Source of the DNA: Micropruina sp.
Lineage (GTDB): Bacteria; Actinomycetota; Actinomycetes; Propionibacteriales; Propionibacteriaceae
Assembly (NCBI GenBank): GCA_016711205.1
Contig: JADJTM010000002.1
Location: forward strand, 248,001-312,000
Reading direction: 5' to 3'
Length of the DNA: 64,000 bases
Position numbers and translations under genes: made by a program. The notes under the pieces are model-generated. The model saw only the letters and a list, made by a program, of their open reading frames with translations, did not search any database and had not been told where the DNA came from. Below, piece after piece: positions 36,744 to 45,834 of the stretch. Position 1 is the first letter of the stretch. Each line of letters begins with the position of its first letter.

Positions 36744-37364
36744 TGAGCAGGAATCGGGGACGGTTCCTCATTCCTGCTCACCGCCGAACGCCGGGATTCC
36801 AGCGGCACCCTCGGAGATCCCGGGGCAAGCCCGGGATGACGAACAACCGCTGGACGAGCCCGTCGAGACCCACCCCTCGCGCCGTCAACCGCTGGACGAG
36901 CCCGTCGAGAACCACCGTCATCCCGGCGAACGCCGGGATCTCAGCGGAGTTCCTCAGAGAACCCGGGGCAATCCCGCGATGACGAGCAGCAGCTGAGCAG
37001 GAATCGGGGACGGTTCCTCATTCCTGCTCACCGTCGAACGCCGGGATTCCAGCGGCACCCTCGGAGATCCCGGGGCAAGCCCGGGATGACGAACAACCGC
37101 TGGACGAGCCCGCCGAGACCCACCCCTCGCGGCGTCAACCGCTGGACGAGCCCGTCGAGACCCACCCCTCGCGCCGTCAACCGCTGGACGAGCCCGTCGA
37201 GACCCACCCCTCGCGCCGTCAACCGCTGGACGAGCCCGTCGAGAACCACCGTCATCCCGGCGAATGCCGGGATCTCAGCGAAGTTCCTCAGAGAACCCGG
37301 GGCAATCCCGCGATGACGAGCAGCAGCTGAGCAGGAATCGGGGACGGTTCCTCATTCCTGCTCA
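36744..37364. repeat. Intergenic REP-like repeat cluster
   Basis: The 708-base gap after livF is built from repeats. Three copies of a 37-base hairpin (TGAGCAGGAAT ... ATTCCTGCTCA around GGGGACGGTTCC) lie at 36744-36780, 36994-37030 and 37328-37364. Between them are two copies of a longer block that includes GGGATTCCAGCGGCACCCTC, and two copies of the palindrome GTCATCCCGGCGAAYGCCGG at 36917 and 37251. No gene is present. Confidence 0.85.
37098..37247. repeat. 42-bp tandem repeat, about 3.5 units
   Basis: Units starting CGCTGGACGAGCCCGTCGAG begin at 37098, 37140, 37182 and 37224 (the last partial), with one or two substitutions. The same unit occurs about 1.5 times at 36849-36916. Period 42 is a multiple of three, but no convincing protein frame uses it. 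Confidence 0.85.
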
Positions 37365-37441
37365 CCGCCGAACCTCCGCCGCATCACCCGCCTCCCGCGC
37401 GTTAGCCGCCAACCGCGCGTCCGCCCCGCGAGAATGGCGCC

Positions 37442-38311
37442 ATGACGCCCTTGGCCATCGAATGGATCTGGCCCGACACGCCACTGGCGATCCTGATCAC
37501 GCTGGTGGTCGCGATCGCCGGCCGGTGGCTGCTGCTGCGAGCGGTCAAACGCGGCACCGATCTCGCCGTGGACCGGGCCAACCAACGCCGCACCGACCAG
37601 GGCCAGGACGATGCCGCCCTGTACGCCGCCAGGCATTCTGCGCGTGCCGCCACCATGGGCTCCTTGCTGCGCAGCGTCATCAATGCGGCCGTCGCCGTCC
37701 TGGCCGTGCTCACCGTGATGGCCATCCTCAACATTCCGCTCACCCCGATTCTCGCCTCCGCCGGGGTCGGCGGCGTCGCCCTGGGTTTCGGCGCCCAGAG
37801 CCTCGTCCGGGACTATCTGTCCGGCATCTTCATGATCGTCGAGGATCAGTACGGCGTCGGCGACCTGGTCGACCTCGGTGAGGCCAGCGGCACCATCGAG
37901 GACGTCGGCCTGCGGGTCACCAGGCTGCGCGACGCCGGCGGGCAGGTCTGGTACATCCGCAACGGCGAGATCGTCCGGGTGGGCAACAAGAGCCAGGGCT
38001 GGTCGACGGCGACCATCGACATTCCGGTGGACTCGAGCGAGAACTCCACCCGGGTGATCGAGGTGCTCACCGGCATCTGCGCCGAGGTGTACGCCGACCC
38101 CGAGTGGTCCCAGGTGCTGCTCGAGCAGCCGACGGTGGCCGGCGTCCAATCGGTCGAAGCGGGCCGGATGACGATCCGGATCACCGCCAGGACGGCGCCC
38201 AACCAGCACTGGCGCGTGCAGCGCGCGATTCTCGATCGTGAGCTTCAGGCCTTGAAGGACGCCGGCATCAAGGGCCCGCGGATGCTCCCGACGCCACCCC
38301 CTGCGCAGTAG
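37442..38311 (+). CDS. Mechanosensitive ion channel family protein (MscS-type)
   Basis: 289-residue MscS-like channel protecting against hypo-osmotic shock. Two or three N-terminal helices (ILITLVVAIAGRWLLLRAV, LLRSVINAAVAVLAVLTVMA) precede the pore helix region with GVALGFGAQSLVRDYLSG and then the beta domain (GVGDLVDLGEASGTIEDVGLR). ATG 37442 has GAGAAT ending six bases upstream and no ribosome binding site. It stands alone between the repeat cluster and the convergent MarR gene. Confidence 0.9.
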   Translation: MTPLAIEWIWPDTPLAILITLVVAIAGRWLLLRAVKRGTDLAVDRANQRRTDQGQDDAALYAARHSARAATMGSLLRSVINAAVAVLAVLTVMAILNIPLTPILASAGVGGVALGFGAQSLVRDYLSGIFMIVEDQYGVGDLVDLGEASGTIEDVGLRVTRLRDAGGQVWYIRNGEIVRVGNKSQGWSTATIDIPVDSSENSTRVIEVLTGICAEVYADPEWSQVLLEQPTVAGVQSVEAGRMTIRITARTAPNQHWRVQRAILDRELQALKDAGIKGPRMLPTPPPAQ

Positions 38312-38325
38312 CACCCCCCGCGCGG

Positions 38326-38835
38326 CTACTCGATCGAAAAGCCTCCGCCGCTGGTCGGCACCTGCCCCGCCCGGAGATCGGCGTCGAGCACCTCGTCGTA
38401 CACCTGCAGCATGCCCGCGAGAAACGTCGCCACCGTCTGCCGCTCATGCGTATCGAGCGATGAGATGAGCGTCTCGACCCCGTGGGTCAGGGGTTCGACC
38501 AGGGCCTGTGCGGTGGTGGCGGTGGCAGGCGTCGCGGTGATGACCACCTTGCGCCGGTCGGTCGGATGAGGTCGGCGGCTGACGTGTCCGGCGCCGGCGA
38601 GCCGGTCCACCACCAGTGTCATCGCTGCGGTGGAGACGCCGAGCTTGCGCGACAACTCCGAGGGTGTCGACGCGCCGGTTCGCATCAGGTGCTCCATGGC
38701 AGCCAGGCCGGTCGCGTCGACCGCCAGGCGACGAGCGAGTTGGCGTTCGAACTGCTGCTGCTGCTGCGTGACCCGCTCCAGCTGGTCCGCGATCTGCACG
38801 ACGGCGACCTCGACGTCGCGCGGTTTGACTTCCAT
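38326..38835 (-). CDS. MarR family transcriptional regulator
   Basis: 169-residue winged-helix regulator. The HTH core is at about residues 50-95 (STPSELSRKLGVSTAAMTLVVDRL) and the wing contains HPTDRRKVVI, the MarR hallmark DxRxxxxxLT-type sequence. ATG 38835 has AGGGTGG upstream. It is divergent from an MFS drug-type exporter with a 21-bp palindrome between them, so it most likely represses itself and the exporter until a small aromatic or lipophilic ligand binds. Confidence 0.9.
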   Translation of the reverse strand: MEVKPRDVEVAVVQIADQLERVTQQQQQFERQLARRLAVDATGLAAMEHLMRTGASTPSELSRKLGVSTAAMTLVVDRLAGAGHVSRRPHPTDRRKVVITATPATATTAQALVEPLTHGVETLISSLDTHERQTVATFLAGMLQVYDEVLDADLRAGQVPTSGGGFSIE

Positions 38836-38857
38836 GGCCACCACCCTAATACTCAAA

Positions 38858-38878
38858 GTTATCAATCTGCTTGATAAC
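38858..38878. promoter_or_regulatory. MarR operator between marR-like and MFS genes
   Basis: GTTATCA-N7-TGATAAC is a perfect 7-bp inverted repeat in the 55-base divergent spacer, 22 bases before the regulator start and 12 before the MFS start. Its AT-rich arms stand out from the GC-rich context. Confidence 0.8.
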
Positions 38879-38890
38879 CAATAGGATGAA

Positions 38891-40357
38891 ATGTCTGCTC
38901 GCACCGAACCCGTCCGCTGGCGCTGGCTGATCCTGGTGGTGGTCATGGTCGCCGAAATCATGGACCTGCTCGACGCCACCATCGTCAACGTCGCCGGACC
39001 CTCGCTGGAGCAGTCACTGGGCGCGAGCCCGGTCGGGCTGCAGTGGGTGATCGGCGGCTATGCCCTCGCCCTCGGCGCGGGCCTGATCCTGGGTGGCCGC
39101 CTCGGCGACCGCTACGGCCGACGGCGCATGTTCCTGGCCGGGTTGATCGCGTTCACCGTCGCGTCGCTGGCGTGCGCGCTGGCTCCCTCGATCGGCGTGC
39201 TGATCGGGGTGCGGCTGGTCCAGGGCCTCGCCGGCGCCCTGCTGTTGCCCCAGGGCCTGGGTCTGCTGCGCGAGAACTTCTCCGGCGCCGAACTGGTCAC
39301 GGTCTTCGGTATCTTCGGACCCGTCCTCGGCCTGGGTGGCATCATCGGACCCGTCCTCGGCGGCGGCCTGATCCAGGCAGATCTGTTCGGACTCGGCTGG
39401 CGTCTGGTGTTTCTGGTCAACGTCCCGATCGGCCTGGCCGCCGTGGCCGTGGCCTGGCACATCCTGCCCCGCCGAGCCGGTGACCGCGCCGTCGGCGTCG
39501 ACGTGAGCGGCGCGGCGCTGATCGTCCTTTCGTCCGCCCTGCTCGTGCTGCCGCTGAACTTCGGCCAGGAAGAGGGCTGGCCCTGGTGGACGTGGGCGTG
39601 CCTGGCCGCCGCTGTCGCCGGGTTCGGCCTCTTCGTCCTGCAACAGCGCCGCGCCGTCGCTGCCGGCACCGTGCCGCTGGTGATGCCCAGCATCTTCACC
39701 CGCGCCGCCTTCAGCGTCGGACTGGGCGGGATCGCCCTGTTCTTCGCCGGCCTCATCGGCACCCAGCTGGTGCTGACCCTGTTCCTGCAGATCGGACAGG
39801 GCTTCACCGCCGGTCAGGCCGGGCTCGGCAACCTCCCCCTGGCCTTGGGCACCGCGGTCGGCGGCGCCCTCAGCGGTGCGGTGCTGGCCGCGAACCTGGG
39901 CCGAGCAGTGCTCCAGCTGGGGGCCGTCGTGCAACTGGCCGCAGCCGTCGTGCTCTGGTTCCAGCTCGGCTCTTTGGACGACGCCTCCAGCGGCACATTC
40001 TCGATCTGGCCGTTGGTCCCCGCCATCGTCATCGCCGGGGCCGGGTCGGGCATGATCATCGCCGCCCTGTTCAGCGTCATTCTGGCTGCGGTCGAGGACG
40101 ACGAGATCGGGTCCGCGTCCGGGGTGCTGTCGGCGGTCCAGTCGATCGCCGGCTCCATCGGCGTCGCCGTGTTCGGCTCGGTGTTCTTCTCGGCGGTGAA
40201 AACGGGCGACCCCGATCGCGGTTTTCAGGACGCGCTGCTGGTGCAGGCCGGCCTGCTCGTGGTGTTCTTCGCGCTGACCTTCTTGTTCCCCCGCCAGCCC
40301 CGGCCCGAGGAGTTCGCCGCCGCGGACGACACCTCGGACGCTCCGGCCACCGCCTGA
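38891..40357 (+). CDS. MFS transporter, DHA2 (EmrB/QacA) family
   Basis: 488-residue drug:proton antiporter with about 14 transmembrane helices. It has the DHA2 entry motif LLDATIVNVAGPSL in helix 1, GGRLGDRYGRRRMF (motif A) in the first loop and a motif C-like GPVLGGGLIQ stretch. ATG 38891 is preceded by AGGATG. Regulation by the divergent MarR protein is strongly suggested by the shared operator. Substrates cannot be predicted. Confidence 0.9.
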   Translation: MSARTEPVRWRWLILVVVMVAEIMDLLDATIVNVAGPSLEQSLGASPVGLQWVIGGYALALGAGLILGGRLGDRYGRRRMFLAGLIAFTVASLACALAPSIGVLIGVRLVQGLAGALLLPQGLGLLRENFSGAELVTVFGIFGPVLGLGGIIGPVLGGGLIQADLFGLGWRLVFLVNVPIGLAAVAVAWHILPRRAGDRAVGVDVSGAALIVLSSALLVLPLNFGQEEGWPWWTWACLAAAVAGFGLFVLQQRRAVAAGTVPLVMPSIFTRAAFSVGLGGIALFFAGLIGTQLVLTLFLQIGQGFTAGQAGLGNLPLALGTAVGGALSGAVLAANLGRAVLQLGAVVQLAAAVVLWFQLGSLDDASSGTFSIWPLVPAIVIAGAGSGMIIAALFSVILAAVEDDEIGSASGVLSAVQSIAGSIGVAVFGSVFFSAVKTGDPDRGFQDALLVQAGLLVVFFALTFLFPRQPRPEEFAAADDTSDAPATA

Positions 40358-40541
40358 GCAGCAGCCCGGGGCGAGGCACCCGGCAGGCTGCGCACTTCCT
40401 GGCCGGCGGGCCACCGCGAAGCCGATTCCGCGCCTGCGAGAGACGCCGGTGACCGGAGCGGACTGGCTGGTCAGGGGAGGCGTGCCGGAACCCATGCCTG
40501 CTCTCGCGGATCGCCGTGGCTCGCCCTGCCGACGGATTAAC

Positions 40542-40583
40542 GAACCGTCCCCATTCCCTGCCGACAGCTAATGGGGACGGTTC
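40542..40583. repeat. Inverted-repeat element of the GGGGACGGTTCC family
   Basis: GAACCGTCCCCAT (40542-40554) and ATGGGGACGGTTC (40571-40583) form a perfect 13-bp stem with a 16-base loop between two convergent genes. It shares the GGGGACGGTTCC core with the repeats at 3485 and 36744-37364 but is arranged as a full inverted pair. Likely doubles as terminator. Confidence 0.8.
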
Positions 40584-40598
40584 CTTTCTCTGTCGCGA

Positions 40599-41459
40599 TC
40601 AGTCGATCAGCGGGGGTTCGGACGCTCTGCGGGCGCGCGTCGCGCCCACGCTGGCCACCACCACGCAGGCCATCGCGGCGCATTCGATCCAGGTGAGCGA
40701 CTCCCCCAGCACCAGCAGCGCGAACAATGCCGCAGCACCCGGCTCGAGGCTCATCAGAATGCCGAACAAGCCCGGACGCATCCGCCGCAACGCCACCATC
40801 TCAAGCCCGTAGGGGATCACCGACGACAACAGCCCCACGGCCAGCGCCACCCCCAGCACGTGCAGGTTGATCACGGGACTGCCCAGGGTGAGCGCCGGCA
40901 CCGCCAGCATGACCACGCCGATCAGGCTGGCGACGGTCACACCCGACACGCCCTCGAAGTGCCGTCCGGTCGGACCGGCCAGCAGAATGTAGGCCGCCCA
41001 CAGGGCCCCGGCCAGCAGGGCGAGGCCCAAGCCCACCCAATCCGGATCGATCGGCTGCAGGCCCAGGAGGGCAACCCCCAGCGCGGCCAGGCCGACCCAG
41101 ATCAGATCGCGGGCGCGGCGCGACCCGGCCACGGCGACCGCCAGCGGCCCGAGAAACTCGACGGTGACCGCCACGCCGATCGGAATGCGGGCGAAGCTCT
41201 CATAAATCGCCCAGTTCATGCCGGCCAGCGCCACGCCGTAACTGCCGACGATCACCCACTCGCGCGGCGTGCGTCCACGTACTCGCGGCCGCGCGAAGGT
41301 GAGAAAGATCAGGGTCGAGAAGCACAGCCGCAGCCAGGCGGTCGCGACGGGTGTGGTGGTCGCAAAGAGATCCTTGGCGAAGGCTGCACCCAGCTGCACC
41401 GAGGCGATGCCGACCAGCACCATCCACACCGGATCGATCCGGGCCAGAGCCGCGCGCAC
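40599..41459 (-). CDS. EamA/RhtA-type transporter
   Basis: 286-residue drug/metabolite transporter with two EamA repeats and ten predicted helices (e.g. WVIVGSYGVALAGMNWAIYESFARIP in the first half). RhtA-like members export threonine, homoserine or other metabolites. The start is a GTG at 41457-41459. It is divergent from the NrtR-like regulator, whose operator-like palindrome lies 105 bases from this start, so common control is possible. Confidence 0.85.
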   Translation of the reverse strand: MRAALARIDPVWMVLVGIASVQLGAAFAKDLFATTTPVATAWLRLCFSTLIFLTFARPRVRGRTPREWVIVGSYGVALAGMNWAIYESFARIPIGVAVTVEFLGPLAVAVAGSRRARDLIWVGLAALGVALLGLQPIDPDWVGLGLALLAGALWAAYILLAGPTGRHFEGVSGVTVASLIGVVMLAVPALTLGSPVINLHVLGVALAVGLLSSVIPYGLEMVALRRMRPGLFGILMSLEPGAAALFALLVLGESLTWIECAAMACVVVASVGATRARRASEPPLID

Positions 41460-41563
41460 GTTGGGGACTATGCCACAGCTCGTCCGGACGCTCCGCGCGC
41501 CGTCCGCGAGGCCGCCTCCGACACTTCGGCAGAACTGAAGGCAACACCCTTGTCAGCACGTTA

Positions 41564-41578
41564 TAGTCAAGTAGACTA
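41564..41578. promoter_or_regulatory. NrtR-like operator overlapping -10
   Basis: TAGTC-N5-GACTA is a perfect inverted repeat 33 bases before the regulator ATG. A TTGTCA (41550) and TAGACT (41572) pair spaced by 16 bases would place the right arm on the -10, the layout expected for autorepression. Confidence 0.65.
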
Positions 41579-41611
41579 ATCCGGAGTCTCCGTGCGGGAA
41601 AGAGCAGACAC

Positions 41612-42226
41612 ATGCAGAACAGGGCGTCCCTGGTTTCGGTGGACGTGCTCGCGCTGCGCTACAACCCCCAGCTGCGACGGGTCGAGATGGCGACCAAGCC
41701 GCGCACCACGGAGCCGTTCCTGGGCAAGCCGGCTCTGCCGGGCGTGCTGCTGCAAGAGGGCGAGCGGCTGGCCGCCGCGGCGCACCGTGCCGTCACCACC
41801 AAGGTCGGCTTCGACGTCTCGGCGCTGGGCCAGTTGACGGTGTTCGACCAGCCCAACCGTGACCCTCGGGGCTTCTCCTTGTCGGTGGCGATGTGGGCAG
41901 TGGGCGACGGCGATGCCGACTGGTATTCGTTCGACGACGTGCCCAACCTGGCCTTCGATCACAACGTGATGCTGTTCGAGTGCCGTCCGTTGCTGGTCGA
42001 CATGCTGTGGCGCGACCTGGAGTTCACCCGCGCGCTGACCGGCCCGGTATTCCCGGTCTCGGCGGCCGTCGGCATCACCCAGACGCTCAGCGGCATCACC
42101 CCCGACCGCGGCAACCTCAACCGCCGGCTGGCCGCGTTGCGCGGCCTCACGGTCAGCAGCAAGCGGGTGGTGCTGGGACGCGGCCGTCCGGGCACCGTGT
42201 GGGAGTGGGCGACCTCCGCCGCCTGA
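41612..42226 (+). CDS. NrtR-like regulator with degenerate Nudix domain
   Basis: 204 residues. About 1-140 follow the Nudix fold of NrtR proteins (GKPALPGVLLQEGERLAAAA, DQPNRDPRGFSLSVA, LAFDHNVML). The Nudix box has lost its catalytic glutamates: RAVTTKVG stands where RExxEExG is expected, so hydrolysis is unlikely. About 145-200 match the NrtR winged helix (DRGNLNRRLAAL, GRGRPGTVWEW). NrtR repressors of NAD metabolism sense ADP-ribose. No NAD gene is nearby; targets could be itself and the divergent EamA gene. Family call is by pattern, not database search. Confidence 0.75.
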   Translation: MQNRASLVSVDVLALRYNPQLRRVEMATKPRTTEPFLGKPALPGVLLQEGERLAAAAHRAVTTKVGFDVSALGQLTVFDQPNRDPRGFSLSVAMWAVGDGDADWYSFDDVPNLAFDHNVMLFECRPLLVDMLWRDLEFTRALTGPVFPVSAAVGITQTLSGITPDRGNLNRRLAALRGLTVSSKRVVLGRGRPGTVWEWATSAA

Positions 42227-42241
42227 GTCGGCGCCTACCGG

Positions 42242-43576
42242 TCAGGCGTCGTCCGCCTGCACCTCGGGCTCGGGTGGACGGCGTCGCGTGGGCCGGTTGA
42301 GCGGCATCAGGCGTCCGGTGTGGTGTTCGGCCTCGATCTCGCTGAGGCTGAGCCGCACGGTGTGCGGAATGTCGTGCCAGGTGTCGTCGCGGTAGAACAG
42401 CGCCACCAGCATCAGCACCCACCAGATGCCCAGGTGCAGCGGAAACAACACCACCGTCTTCCACATGCCGGGCCAGCGGGCGTCCTCGAGCAGCACCGTG
42501 ATCCAGCCGAAGATGCCGGTGAACACGTAGGCGAACAGGCCGAAGGCCAGCGAGCCGAGCACCAGCAGATCCCAACGACCCGTGCGGGCGGCGAGCATCA
42601 CGCTGAAGACCATGCCGCACCAGCCCGAGATCGCCGACACCAGCAGGCCGACGCTGTAGATCAGCCCGTCCGTGGCCAGCCGGTCACCCGAAAGCACCCG
42701 CCGCCACAGCCTTGGCGTGCAGATCGGCACGATCTGTACCCCGCCCAGGGCCCAGCGGTACCGCTGCTTGATGGACGTCCACAGCTGCTGCGGCTGCTCG
42801 TCGAAGAAGACCGCACGGGGTTCGAGAACGGCGCGATGCCCGTCCGCGATCGCGTTGAGGGTGAACTCGATGTCTTCGCACTGGGTACGGGTGTTCCAGC
42901 CCTTGCCGTCGAGCACCGACAGCAGAAAGCCGAAGCCGGTACCGCTGACCGAGAACAGCGACCAGCCGAACCGGTTGCGGGGCAGGTGGAAGAAACGGGT
43001 CTGCAGCAGCCAGTACAGCGTGCTGCACCCGGCCACCCACGACGAGGACGGGTTCTTGCCGGTGCGGTAGCCGACGACGATGCTCTCGCCGGCGTTGAAC
43101 CGGGTGTTGAGCGCGGTCAGAAAGCCGACCTCGACGACGTTGTCGGCGTCGAAGACCACACACGCGTCGTACACGCCCGCGTGGTCGACGCCGAAACGCT
43201 CGAAGAACCACGCCATCGCAAAGCCCTTGCCCTTGCGCTGGGCATCGGTGCGCTCGTACACATAGGCGCCGGCGCGGCGGCAGATCTCGGCGGTGTCGTC
43301 GGTGCAGTTGTCCGCAACCACGAACACGTCGTACAGCTCACGCGGGTAGTCGAGGTTCTCGACGGTCACCAGCAACTGGTCGATGACCATCGACTCGTTC
43401 TTGGCGCAGACCAGGATCGCGAACCGGTGCTGCTTCTCGTCGGGCTGCGGCTCGGGCAGCTTCAGCTCGCCGAACGAGTTCAGCCCGATCACCACGTGAT
43501 ACAGGCCGTAGATGCCGCCGAGCACCATGATCGTCTGGAGTATCCAGCCGATCACGTCGAGCCAGGGCACCGTCAC
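42242..43576 (-). CDS. Glycosyltransferase family 2, membrane-bound processive type
   Basis: 444-residue GT2 enzyme with one N-terminal helix, a cytoplasmic GT-A domain and three or four C-terminal helices. Catalytic features: NCTDD near 90-94, DAD at 143-145, CED at 233-235 and QRYRW at 271-275 (the QxxRW motif of cellulose/hyaluronan-type synthases). It probably polymerises or adds sugar to an envelope glycan using a nucleotide sugar. No polymer export genes are adjacent, so the product is unknown. Start GTG near 43574-43576 follows GAGGAG closely. Confidence 0.85.
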   Translation of the reverse strand: MTVPWLDVIGWILQTIMVLGGIYGLYHVVIGLNSFGELKLPEPQPDEKQHRFAILVCAKNESMVIDQLLVTVENLDYPRELYDVFVVADNCTDDTAEICRRAGAYVYERTDAQRKGKGFAMAWFFERFGVDHAGVYDACVVFDADNVVEVGFLTALNTRFNAGESIVVGYRTGKNPSSSWVAGCSTLYWLLQTRFFHLPRNRFGWSLFSVSGTGFGFLLSVLDGKGWNTRTQCEDIEFTLNAIADGHRAVLEPRAVFFDEQPQQLWTSIKQRYRWALGGVQIVPICTPRLWRRVLSGDRLATDGLIYSVGLLVSAISGWCGMVFSVMLAARTGRWDLLVLGSLAFGLFAYVFTGIFGWITVLLEDARWPGMWKTVVLFPLHLGIWWVLMLVALFYRDDTWHDIPHTVRLSLSEIEAEHHTGRLMPLNRPTRRRPPEPEVQADDA

Positions 43577-43806
43577 GCTCCTCGCACCAGGGGGTCACAC
43601 CGGTCGTCCGGTGGTGGAAGTGTCAGTCTAGGGTGCTGCCGCCCACCAACCAGGGACGATGACGCGGGTCGCACGCTCAGCGAACCCTTGGCAGTTTCAC
43701 ACCATGCCGCCGTTGCGCAGCCACGCACATCTACGGGGTCATGAGACAGTGTGCGTGTCGGGACGGCGCTGGACCGGCCCTTTGCAGCCCGAAAAGGAGC
43801 ACCGCC

Positions 43807-44358
43807 ATGATCGACCTGATGAAGCGATCGTCCACCAGCTTGATCGTCTTCGGTGCGTTGGCCACCATCTTCGGAATTGTCGCCGCGTTCTTTCCCGTCG
43901 CCACCGCGCTGACCCTGGTGGTGCTGTGGGGCATCTACGCCCTGATCGACGGGGTCGCCGCCGCGTTCCTCGCCTTCAGCGTGGAACGACGCCAGTCGCG
44001 CGGATTGTTGATCTTCACCGCCGTGGTCGGCATCGCCGCCGGCCTGTTCGCCGTTCTGCAGCCCTTCAAGAGCGCCGTGGCGCTGGCCTGGATCATCGGC
44101 CTGTGGCTGATCGTCCGCGGCGTCATGGAGCTGATCGGCGCCTTCACCAACACCGACGCCCAGTCGCGCTGGCTGTTGGCGCTCGGTGGTGCGCTGTGGG
44201 TGCTCGCCGGCGTTCTGGTGATCAGTTTTCCCGGTATGGCGGCGCTGGCCATCAGTCTGTGGCTAGGGGTATTGGCCATCATCTGGGGCATCGCGCTGCT
44301 GGTGGCCGGCTTTCACGTGCGCAAGGTGAGCAAGGAAACGGCGCCCGGAGCGCCGTGA
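43807..44358 (+). CDS. HdeD/DUF308 family membrane protein
   Basis: 183 residues with six transmembrane helices arranged as three similar hairpins (ALTLVVLWGIYALIDGVAAAF; ALAWIIGLWLIVRGVMELIGA; ALAISLWLGVLAIIWGIALL), typical of HdeD-like DUF308 proteins linked to acid resistance in enterobacteria. ATG 43807 follows AAAGGAG. Single gene. Function in actinobacteria is not established. Confidence 0.85.
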   Translation: MIDLMKRSSTSLIVFGALATIFGIVAAFFPVATALTLVVLWGIYALIDGVAAAFLAFSVERRQSRGLLIFTAVVGIAAGLFAVLQPFKSAVALAWIIGLWLIVRGVMELIGAFTNTDAQSRWLLALGGALWVLAGVLVISFPGMAALAISLWLGVLAIIWGIALLVAGFHVRKVSKETAPGAP

Positions 44359-44368
44359 CCTTGAACCG

Positions 44369-45784
44369 CTATGCGTTGAGTTTGAACGCCCGACGCGGGT
44401 TGCCGACGACGAGCTCGTGGGCGCTCTCGAGCGCCTCGTCCACGCTCAACCGGTGGTCGCCGACCAGCTTCGCGAGGTAACCGGAGTCGACCCGGCGGCT
44501 GAGGTCGTGCCGGGCCGGAATCGACAGGTAGGCCCGGGTGTCGTCGATGAAGCCCGAGGTGCGGGTGAACCCGATCGTCTCGGTGACCGCACCCCGGAAC
44601 CTGGCCATCGCCTCGGGCGCGTCGATGAACCACCACGGCACCCCGACGAACACCGACGGGTAGAAGCCCGCCAGCGGCGCCAACTCCCGCGAGTACACCG
44701 TTTCGTCGATGGTGAACGGCACCAGTTGAAAGTTGGCGGACGTTCCGAACGCGGCCAGCATCGGCTGCAGCGCGTTGGTGAACTCGACGGCCATCGGTAT
44801 GTCGCAGCCCACGTCGGCACCGTAGGTCTCGAACGTGGACGTGTGGTGGTTGCGGTACACCGCCGGGTGCAGCGTCATTACCAGCCCGTCGTCGGCCGCC
44901 ATCCTGGCCTGCTCGAACATGAAGGCGCGCCGCAGGGTGTCGGCCTCGTCCGGGGTGATCCGGCCGGCTCTGGCCAGCGCGTAGAGCCGTTCCGCTTCGG
45001 TCGGCTCAAGCGGCTCGGCTCGCGCGTCGCGGTGGGAGTGGTCGGCCGAAATTGCGCCGTGCTGTTTGAAGTAGCCCCGGCGGTTCTCCATGGCCGCCAC
45101 CCAGCCGGCGTAGCTGCCGGTGTCGTGGCCGCTCGCCTCGCCCAGGCGGTCGACGAGGTCGTTCCACTGAGGTGTCGCCGATTCCAGGTAGCGATCCGGA
45201 CGGAAGGTCGGCACCACCTTCCCCGTCCAGGACGGGTCAGCGGCCAGCCTGGCGTGCGCGGCCAGGTCGTCGCACGGGTCATCGGTGGTGGCCAGCAACT
45301 CGATCCGGAACCGGTGGTACAGGGCACGGGGGCGAAACTCGGGGGTCGCCAGGGCGGCCGCGATCGCGTCATAGATCGCGTCCGCGGTCTCGGGCGACGG
45401 CTCGAGGTCGATGCCGAAGATGTCGGCCAGTTCCGACTCGAACCAGAACCGCATCGGTGTGCCCCGCAGCACGCTCCAGTGCCGGCACAACAGCCCGAAG
45501 GCCTCTCGGGACTGCTCCGGGGTGAACCCGGCCTGCCCGACACCCAGCTGTGACAGCGCCACTCCGTTGGCGTGCAGCAGCCGGTTCACGTAGTGGTCGG
45601 GGGTGATCAGCAGCGACGTCGGATCGGCGAACGGCTGATCGTCGGCCAGCCAGTCGCCGGGTACGTGACCGTGCGGCGACACGATCGGCAGATCCTTCAC
45701 CGACTGATAGATCTCGCGGGCGATGGCGCGCAGCGACGGGTCGCTGGGCAGAATGCGGTCGGGGTGCGGTTGCAGGCGGGGCAT
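44369..45784 (-). CDS. uxaC: Glucuronate isomerase
   Basis: 471-residue metal-dependent isomerase converting glucuronate to fructuronate and galacturonate to tagaturonate, first step of the Ashwell pathway. Amidohydrolase-type metal ligands appear as SPHGH (His38, His40); other conserved pieces are GTPMRFWFESELADIFGI, VVPTFRPDRYLE and GFTRTSGFIDDTRAYLSIPARHD. It is the third gene of a minus-strand operon behind a sugar isomerase-like and a dehydrogenase gene. No uxuA/uxuB or kduD genes are visible in the window. Confidence 0.95.
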   Translation of the reverse strand: MPRLQPHPDRILPSDPSLRAIAREIYQSVKDLPIVSPHGHVPGDWLADDQPFADPTSLLITPDHYVNRLLHANGVALSQLGVGQAGFTPEQSREAFGLLCRHWSVLRGTPMRFWFESELADIFGIDLEPSPETADAIYDAIAAALATPEFRPRALYHRFRIELLATTDDPCDDLAAHARLAADPSWTGKVVPTFRPDRYLESATPQWNDLVDRLGEASGHDTGSYAGWVAAMENRRGYFKQHGAISADHSHRDARAEPLEPTEAERLYALARAGRITPDEADTLRRAFMFEQARMAADDGLVMTLHPAVYRNHHTSTFETYGADVGCDIPMAVEFTNALQPMLAAFGTSANFQLVPFTIDETVYSRELAPLAGFYPSVFVGVPWWFIDAPEAMARFRGAVTETIGFTRTSGFIDDTRAYLSIPARHDLSRRVDSGYLAKLVGDHRLSVDEALESAHELVVGNPRRAFKLNA

Positions 45785-45834
45785 GTGGGCTGCTTTCGAA
45801 ATGTGGTGATGGTGAGCTGTTGGGTGAACAGGGA

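Noticed and set aside
36849..37247. CRISPR array
   Set aside because: Units are directly tandem with no unique spacers, and no cas genes are near.
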